From NCBI GenBank assembly GCA_022848865.1, contig JAJISE010000009.1:1-53500 (forward strand): 53,500 nucleotides of DNA, in the 5' to 3' direction. The DNA comes from Candidatus Thermoplasmatota archaeon. Its GTDB lineage: Archaea; Thermoplasmatota; Thermoplasmata; RBG-16-68-12; JAGMCJ01. Below, piece after piece: positions 48,569-53,500 of this stretch (within the stretch, counting starts at the first letter, position 1; each line of letters begins with the position of its first letter). Under the pieces are notes generated by a model. It was not told where the DNA came from. It made no database searches and worked only from the letters and a program-made list of their open reading frames with translations. A program made the translations under genes and the position numbers.

Positions 48569-51018
48569 ATTACCTTCTCCGTCTCCTCCATACATCTCTC
48601 CCTCAACCTTCCTGCCCTCTCATGGTTCTCGTCAATGGAGAGAGCCTTATCAAAGCACTTGAGCGCATTCGCATACATGCCCAGCCTCAGTAGCAGGGCT
48701 CCCTTGTTCACGAGCATGTCTGGATCGTTCGGCATCCGGGATGTCTCTCTTTCGAGTTTGTTCAGCAGCTTGATCGGATCCGCGACGTCGAGCAATATGT
48801 CACCGAGCAGCGTCCAGACATCCTCCTCATTGGGATTCTCCTTGATAGCCTTAACGATGGTGTCCGCCGCGTTCTCGTAGTCGGACGTCTGCCTCTGAGC
48901 TCTCGCCGTTCGAAGGTATGATTCGCGGTCCCCTGGCTCGATGGATCGAAGCTTGGACATCATCTCGAGAGCCTTCTCATGATCCGGATGTACCTCCAAT
49001 AGGTCGTCCAGCCACTCCATTGCCTGGATCCTTTGGCCCATCCAATCGAGAGCCTCTGCCTTTCCCAGCCAGGCGTCGATGTTCTCGCCGTCCATCTCAA
49101 GAACCTTCTCGAAGCACCTCTTCGCCTCTTCGTACTTCCCCTGGCGCAGGAGGATGTCGCCCTTTCCTGTCCAAGGATCGGGGTAGTTCCACTTCAATGA
49201 TATCGCCCGGTCATAGAACTGAATCGCAGCTCCCCACCTTCCCCTCTTATCCATGAGGTATCCCCTCGCCCACCAGACCTTCTCGTTGAGAGACGTCAGC
49301 CTTGCCAGACGATCCAGGATTTGCTCGGCCCTGTCCAGGTCGCCCAGTTCGAAGAGCGAGAAGATCACCCCCAGATTGGCATCGGTGTTCTTCGGGCTCC
49401 TGTCCAGGACGATGTCGTAACATAGAATCGCAGCTTCGTGATTGCCATCCTCTGCGAGGATCTTCGCCCTGGCAACGAGATAGCTTGTGTTATCGGATTC
49501 CATCTCAAGGATGTTCCGGTAGCACTCCACCGCATCGAGTGGCTTTCCCATCTCCAGCAGGGTGTTCGCCTTCTCCATCCACGCTCCCGTGTTCTTTTCG
49601 TTGATCGATATGACCGTGTCAAAGGCCTCCACCGCTTCACGGCTCTTCCCCAAGGCCTGCAACAGTTCTGCCTTGTTGAACCACCCATCTTCGTTCCGAG
49701 GATCCGACTCGAGGACGGAATCGTATTCGGCGAGGGCTTTTTCGTAGTCTCCCTGTTCCAGGTAATCCCTCGCGCTTTCCATGGTCTTCTCGGTGCGTTC
49801 ATCACGGCCCTGTGGCCCTTCTGTGGGCTCGCTCTTAATCATCTCCTTGATGTTCTCAGCGATCTTCTGGCTTATTCCCTTCACTTGCGCGAGGTCTTCC
49901 AGCGAAGCTTTTCTGAGCCCGTTGATCGAGTCTATACCGTGAGCGAAGAGCGTCTCTGCCTTGCTCTCCCCGATCCCGTCAACCTGGAGGAGTATGTCCA
50001 GGATCTCCTCGCGGGCCACGGCAACCTCAAGGGGATTAATCAGGGCGGACTCGTCCTCTGGGAGGTCGACCGGCTCGGGCGCTTCGCTCGGTTGCTCGAT
50101 GGACTCTCCCGTACTGACCATGTCATGAAGGACCTCTGAGACCTCCAGTGCCTCTCCCTCCCTTCCGAGTCTGAGGAGGACGTCGATCTTCTCTCTCCAT
50201 GCCCGTATGAACATCCTGTCCCGCACAATCGCTTCGTCGAAGCACTCCACCGCCCGTTCGAGCTCGGACATGTCTACGAGAAGCGCTCCTCGGGCGGTCC
50301 AGATTCGCGGATCGTCCTCATTGAGATTCAAGGCCCGGTCAAGGCACTTCAAGGATTCCTCTAGCTGGTCCGTTCTGTGGAGCAGGACCCCTTTGGCCGT
50401 CCAGAGCTCGGCATCCTTCCTCAGTTCCTTGAGAGCTTCATCGACATGTTTCATGGCCTTCTTGTCGTCTCCGGATTCGAGGTATACGAGGGCGAGATTC
50501 CTCCTTGCCAGGATGTTCGACTTCGCGCGTGAGAAGGCTCTCTTCGCAATCTTCAGATGCTCATCCTTCTTGGGGCCTGCCCATTCCCCGAGTCCATCGA
50601 GGCCCATGGCAAGGAGATAGTGAAGGCTGCCGATCCTCATGAGGGTTTCATCGCCTTTCTCCCTCGTGGGTTTGAGGCGCAGGATCTGGGAGAGGTTCTC
50701 CCGTTCCTCGCTGCTCAGCAGAGGATACGTTCCAAGGCCGCAGGCTTCTGGCATCCCCACGATTCTGAGCAGGGAGTCGTGTGCTCTTTTTTCGCCCGAG
50801 GACCCGTCCAGAACAGCCGGGGGAAAGGCCTCTGTCCTCATGCTCTTGGGAGATGACAGCACAACGAGAAGGCTTCCGCTCCTCCAGGAGTGATCAGATA
50901 TACCCGTCTTCGTGGGAAGAGCGGGAAGGAATGTGACCGGGGAGGATTCATGAATGGATTCCCCGCACGTAGCGCATACCGCGTCTTGGCCTTCGCTACC
51001 GCAGAATATGCAAATCAC
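48565..51018 (-). CDS. Zinc-ribbon / TPR / HhH / TPR protein
   Basis: 817 aa. A short zinc ribbon at the N-terminus (CIFCGSEGQDAVCATCG) is followed by a linker of about 100 residues and a first TPR block (about 150-290). A helix-hairpin-helix pair follows near 340-400 (LLQVDGIGESKAETLFAHGI, LAQVKGISQKIAENIKEMI), then a long TPR array of ten or more units to the end. The HhH pair resembles DNA-binding tandem HhH of Rad51-like proteins. The start is GTG 51018, directly before the zinc ribbon; the frame is open to 51108. First gene of the TPR operon. Its order of zinc ribbon, HhH and TPR recalls the cytosolic half of the 1355-aa protein at 9.7-13.8 kb. Confidence 0.84.
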   Translation of the reverse strand: MICIFCGSEGQDAVCATCGESIHESSPVTFLPALPTKTGISDHSWRSGSLLVVLSSPKSMRTEAFPPAVLDGSSGEKRAHDSLLRIVGMPEACGLGTYPLLSSEERENLSQILRLKPTREKGDETLMRIGSLHYLLAMGLDGLGEWAGPKKDEHLKIAKRAFSRAKSNILARRNLALVYLESGDDKKAMKHVDEALKELRKDAELWTAKGVLLHRTDQLEESLKCLDRALNLNEDDPRIWTARGALLVDMSELERAVECFDEAIVRDRMFIRAWREKIDVLLRLGREGEALEVSEVLHDMVSTGESIEQPSEAPEPVDLPEDESALINPLEVAVAREEILDILLQVDGIGESKAETLFAHGIDSINGLRKASLEDLAQVKGISQKIAENIKEMIKSEPTEGPQGRDERTEKTMESARDYLEQGDYEKALAEYDSVLESDPRNEDGWFNKAELLQALGKSREAVEAFDTVISINEKNTGAWMEKANTLLEMGKPLDAVECYRNILEMESDNTSYLVARAKILAEDGNHEAAILCYDIVLDRSPKNTDANLGVIFSLFELGDLDRAEQILDRLARLTSLNEKVWWARGYLMDKRGRWGAAIQFYDRAISLKWNYPDPWTGKGDILLRQGKYEEAKRCFEKVLEMDGENIDAWLGKAEALDWMGQRIQAMEWLDDLLEVHPDHEKALEMMSKLRSIEPGDRESYLRTARAQRQTSDYENAADTIVKAIKENPNEEDVWTLLGDILLDVADPIKLLNKLERETSRMPNDPDMLVNKGALLLRLGMYANALKCFDKALSIDENHERAGRLRERCMEETEKVI

Positions 51019-51106
51019 TATTCGACACCGTGCATTATCAACGAGAGGGGTGGATATCAACGTAGTGCCGTGATTATCACTTTTGAGTCTCGGGGATGGC
51101 GAAATC

Positions 51107-51628
51107 ATGCGGGGCAGGAGTTTTTATTGGCGGCTTCCATTTCCTTGCGGGGATTCCCTGAGAATTCGTGAGGCCATTTCGGACGACATGAGGCATATTC
51201 TCGAGAGGAGCGTTGAGACGGTCTGGCGGGACATACCCGAGGGTGAGAGGAGGGGAGTTGACTACACCAAATGGAGAAAGACCGCCGTCCAGGTCATCGA
51301 GCCTGTGCTGAAGGACAGGGCGAACAAGATCTACGTGGCGGAGGATGAGAATGATGGTTTTGCGGGATACATCGTCGTCGGAGAGACCAAGAACATATTC
51401 TCCCCCGCGGGCCACGGCTTCATCTATGACGTCTTCGTGGAGGAGCAGTTCCGAAGATCGGGAGTGGCGAGTATGCTTCTGAAAGCGGCGGAGGACTTCT
51501 GCATCTTGAGAGGTCTCGAGGCGATCAAACTGGAGGTTGCGGACGATAATCCGATCGCCATGAAGTTGTACGAGCAAGCGGGGTTCACATCGGAGAGGCG
51601 CTTCCTGGGAAAGAGAATCGAACCGTGA
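51107..51628 (+). CDS. GNAT family N-acetyltransferase
   Basis: About 173 aa. GNAT fold: RIREAISDDMRHIL at the beginning, strands IYVAEDENDGFAGYIVVGET and GFIYDVFVEEQFRRSGVASMLL (the acetyl-CoA loop R-R-S-G-V-A), then the C-terminal DNPIAMKLYEQAGFTSERRFL. RimI-like in length; the substrate is unknown. The start is unclear: ATG 51107 is possible, but GTTTTTATTGG at about 51118-51128 looks like a TATA box inside that start region. A start nearer 51150-51190 is therefore possible, though later starts would cut the first strand. Confidence 0.85.
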   Translation: MRGRSFYWRLPFPCGDSLRIREAISDDMRHILERSVETVWRDIPEGERRGVDYTKWRKTAVQVIEPVLKDRANKIYVAEDENDGFAGYIVVGETKNIFSPAGHGFIYDVFVEEQFRRSGVASMLLKAAEDFCILRGLEAIKLEVADDNPIAMKLYEQAGFTSERRFLGKRIEP

Positions 51629-51680
51629 GCGGTCAGAGTCGAGGAGGGGTTCCCGCACATTCCAGGAAGCTCCACGGAAA

Positions 51681-51764
51681 GTTAACCATGCCCATGGTTA
51701 ACTCGAGCGGCGTCGCAATCGTCGGGACCTGGCCGCGACTCCGTTAACCTTGAACAAGGTTAAC
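51681..51764. promoter_or_regulatory. Twin 22-bp palindromes before the secreted PKD protein gene
   Basis: GTTAACCATG-CC-CATGGTTAAC (51681-51702) and GTTAACCTTG-AA-CAAGGTTAAC (51743-51764) are both perfect, with 10-base arms and a 2-base centre. They share the ends GTTAACC..GGTTAAC and lie 62 bases apart, close to six helical turns. This looks like two binding sites of one dimeric regulator. The rest of the 214-base gap holds a weak TATA-like AAAAAACTAAG and the GGAGG site of the next gene. Confidence 0.75.
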
Positions 51765-51842
51765 CTCGGGCCCGGTTCCCCATCCAGACGGGAAAAAACT
51801 AAGTAGTCGAAACCTCATCGAGAATTCACCGGAGGGAACCTA

Positions 51843-53500
51843 ATGCTGGAGAACCGAAGGTATGTGGGCAGAATCCTGATATGTGGGCTTGTGGTTTTCG
51901 CATTTCTAGTCGTGTCAGTGAATCCGCTGGTGATGAACTCGAGGGCGGCGATTCCCGTTCCTCACAACACGTACGGCCATGCGCACGACATGCAGGGCAT
52001 GCTGTTGGATTCCGGTCAGCTGGTGACCGCGTGGATCGACGGCGTCATGTACGGATGGAACATGACCTTCTTCGACGCAATGGATCCGGACCCCGGGAAT
52101 CAGTCCGGGAAGTATGATATTGACACCAACGGCAACCAGATTACGATTCCAGCCGATCCCGACACGCCTTGGATCAAAGAGGGCGGTGATCACGGCGTTG
52201 ACGACATCATGTACGTCTGGGGGGATATGACCGACTTCGGCACTTCGCCGGGATCGAACGCCTCAAGCTGGATATTCGAACAGAACGCCACCTGGCGGAC
52301 GTTCGTCGCCGAGTACATGGACCTGACCGTCGCACCGATCCAGCCGCCAGCACTGCCGAAGATAAACAACATCACCACGATGCCGGCGGACCAAGGGAGT
52401 CAATACCTGTACATCTACGCGCCTCCCGGAACGCCGCTGAGAGACTTCTATCTGGAGAAGAACGACGGGCAGATCCACGGGGGAACACGGATTGACCTAA
52501 CAGGGGAGACGTCGCTTGCGGGCTACCTGTACGTTGATCTGGGCTCCGCGGATTATCTCGATCCAGACGGCGATGAAGTCAAGCTCGTCTGGGACAATTC
52601 CAACGCAACGGGCCCACCCTTCGATGGAAGGGACGTTGTCGTGGACAGGGTCGAGTTCAATGGCAGCTGGAACGGGACCCACTACGGCGAGCCGGACAAC
52701 ACGATAATGCCCGACGCGTACGCGCCTGCCGGGGGGTACGAGATTCACCGATACCCGCTCCCAGGCTCGGACACGAACGACTGCATGTACGACTTCACGA
52801 TGGACATGGAGACGGGCAGAGCAATGAAGCTGCCGCCGGTGGCCGACGCTGGGGACAACAAGGTCGTATTCATGTGGGAGGTCGTCACCTTCGACGGGAG
52901 CGACTCGTATGACCCCGACGGATTCATCGTCGACTACTCCTGGGATTTCGGTGACGGTGATAGCGCTGGCGGAGTGATAGTGAACCACACGTACCTCGAA
53001 GCGGGAGAGTTCTACGCCACGCTCACGGTCATGGACGATGACAATCTCACGGGCACGGACACGATAATCGTTGTGGTCCTGGACCCGCGTCCGGACCCGC
53101 CAGACCTGATGAGAGCGATCTTGGCGGGAACCGATCTCGAGGACGTGCTCATAGAGTGGGCGCTGTCCTCAGACGACGGCTCGGGCTTCGACGACGTCAT
53201 CAACTACGCTGTCTACTGGAGCGACTCATATGATTCTGGCGGGGCGGAGTATCAGTTCCTCACGGAGCTCCCGCCAGGAACGACTTCCCTGACTCTGGCG
53301 GGCTGGGGAGACGGTGACTGGTCCGACTACTTCTTCTACGTGCAGGCGAACGACACGGACGGATACACCAACTGGGAAGGACAGGCGGGCAAGTTCGTGA
53401 GGTTCATGGAAGCGGGGAAGCGTATCGCATCCGTACCGCTGGTGCAGGACGACGAGACGCTCGAGACCGTCCTGCAATCCCTGACGGGCAGCTACAACCA
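51843..53500 (+). CDS. Large secreted PKD-domain protein, 3' end beyond the window
   Basis: 552 codons visible. A signal peptide or anchor lies at residues 10-30 (ILICGLVVFAFLVVSVNPL). A beta-rich region with many N-x-S/T sites follows (about 40-320). A PKD domain lies at about 330-415 (VADAGDNKVVF... FDGSDSYDPDG... YSWDFGDGDSAGG... HTYLEAGEFYATLTVMDDD). A fibronectin type III-like stretch follows (about 420-520: VLIEWALSSDDGSGFDDVI). It is probably an exported surface or cell-envelope protein. GGAGG at 51831-51835 is 7 bases before the ATG. Two perfect palindromes lie 80-160 bases upstream. The C-terminus, where a sorting signal would be, is outside the window. Confidence 0.88.
   Translation, partial: MLENRRYVGRILICGLVVFAFLVVSVNPLVMNSRAAIPVPHNTYGHAHDMQGMLLDSGQLVTAWIDGVMYGWNMTFFDAMDPDPGNQSGKYDIDTNGNQITIPADPDTPWIKEGGDHGVDDIMYVWGDMTDFGTSPGSNASSWIFEQNATWRTFVAEYMDLTVAPIQPPALPKINNITTMPADQGSQYLYIYAPPGTPLRDFYLEKNDGQIHGGTRIDLTGETSLAGYLYVDLGSADYLDPDGDEVKLVWDNSNATGPPFDGRDVVVDRVEFNGSWNGTHYGEPDNTIMPDAYAPAGGYEIHRYPLPGSDTNDCMYDFTMDMETGRAMKLPPVADAGDNKVVFMWEVVTFDGSDSYDPDGFIVDYSWDFGDGDSAGGVIVNHTYLEAGEFYATLTVMDDDNLTGTDTIIVVVLDPRPDPPDLMRAILAGTDLEDVLIEWALSSDDGSGFDDVINYAVYWSDSYDSGGAEYQFLTELPPGTTSLTLAGWGDGDWSDYFFYVQANDTDGYTNWEGQAGKFVRFMEAGKRIASVPLVQDDETLETVLQSLTGSYN

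Noticed and set aside
51681-51764. Insertion-element ends or attachment sites
   Set aside because: The palindromes are symmetric operator-like sites; there is no transposase or integrase and no target duplication nearby.

Overview
The window is chromosomal DNA of an archaeon, most likely an uncultured member of the Thermoplasmatota. I infer this from its gene content: archaeal or eukaryote-type ribosomal proteins (L15e, S8e, S15), aIF2-beta, SRP19, fibrillarin, RadA, family B DNA polymerase, Orc1/Cdc6, deoxyhypusine synthase, diphthine synthase, the archaeal phosphopantothenate pathway enzyme PPS, archaeal ThrRS, a Trm5-like methyltransferase and an FtsZ. Many genes encode TPR plus zinc-ribbon proteins. 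A glycine/asparagine repeat of the GLINGR type points to the same phylum. Base composition is GC-rich. Many genes have a TATA-like box centred about 24-30 bases before the start codon and no Shine-Dalgarno, which suggests leaderless mRNAs; genes inside operons often have GGAGG-like sites. I see no insertion sequence, CRISPR array, prophage or rRNA.

Layout. 1-5.4 kb: 5' part of a phosphohexomutase, a small protein, tRNA-Leu(CAG), a SWIM-like protein, a TPR protein, a nitroreductase, a TSUP transporter and a ThiI-like THUMP protein whose ATP loop is lost. 5.4-14.5 kb, minus strand: L15e, PolB, a YchF/OLA1-type GTPase, a giant zinc-ribbon/HhH/TPR protein with an outside beta-rich half, and a TPR protein. 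14.5-21.4 kb, plus strand: a DUF1611 protein coupled to PPS, CTP synthase, aIF2-beta with TRAM, a presenilin-like protease, a phosphoesterase, S8e and SRP19. 21.4-24.9 kb, minus strand: DUF211, methionine aminopeptidase, Sua5/YrdC, MBL hydrolase and RadA. 25-31 kb: a methyltransferase, diphthine synthase, a Trm5-like enzyme, dihydropteroate synthase and ThrRS. 31-38.8 kb: FtsZ behind a tandem ribbon-helix-helix regulator with palindromic operator candidates, a reductive-dehalogenase-like protein, a Ras-like GTPase, deoxyhypusine synthase, a CBS protein and a SAP-like/zinc-ribbon helical protein. 38.8-46.1 kb: a NIF3-like protein, Cdc6 coupled to DUF835, an exported OB-fold protein, an S15/DHH-phosphoesterase pair, fibrillarin and a winged-helix gene set. 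46.1-53.5 kb: an overlapping three-gene TPR operon, a GNAT acetyltransferase, and a secreted PKD-domain protein behind two perfect 22-bp palindromes, running off the end.

Most genes are housekeeping genes for translation, tRNA and protein modification, replication and repair. The parts most worth study are: the double-RHH regulator and its operator array beside ftsZ; the membrane-spanning zinc-ribbon/TPR fusion and related cytosolic TPR-HhH proteins; the twin palindromes before the secreted protein; the ThiI-like protein without an ATP loop; and the Cdc6-DUF835 and PPS-DUF1611 pairs.
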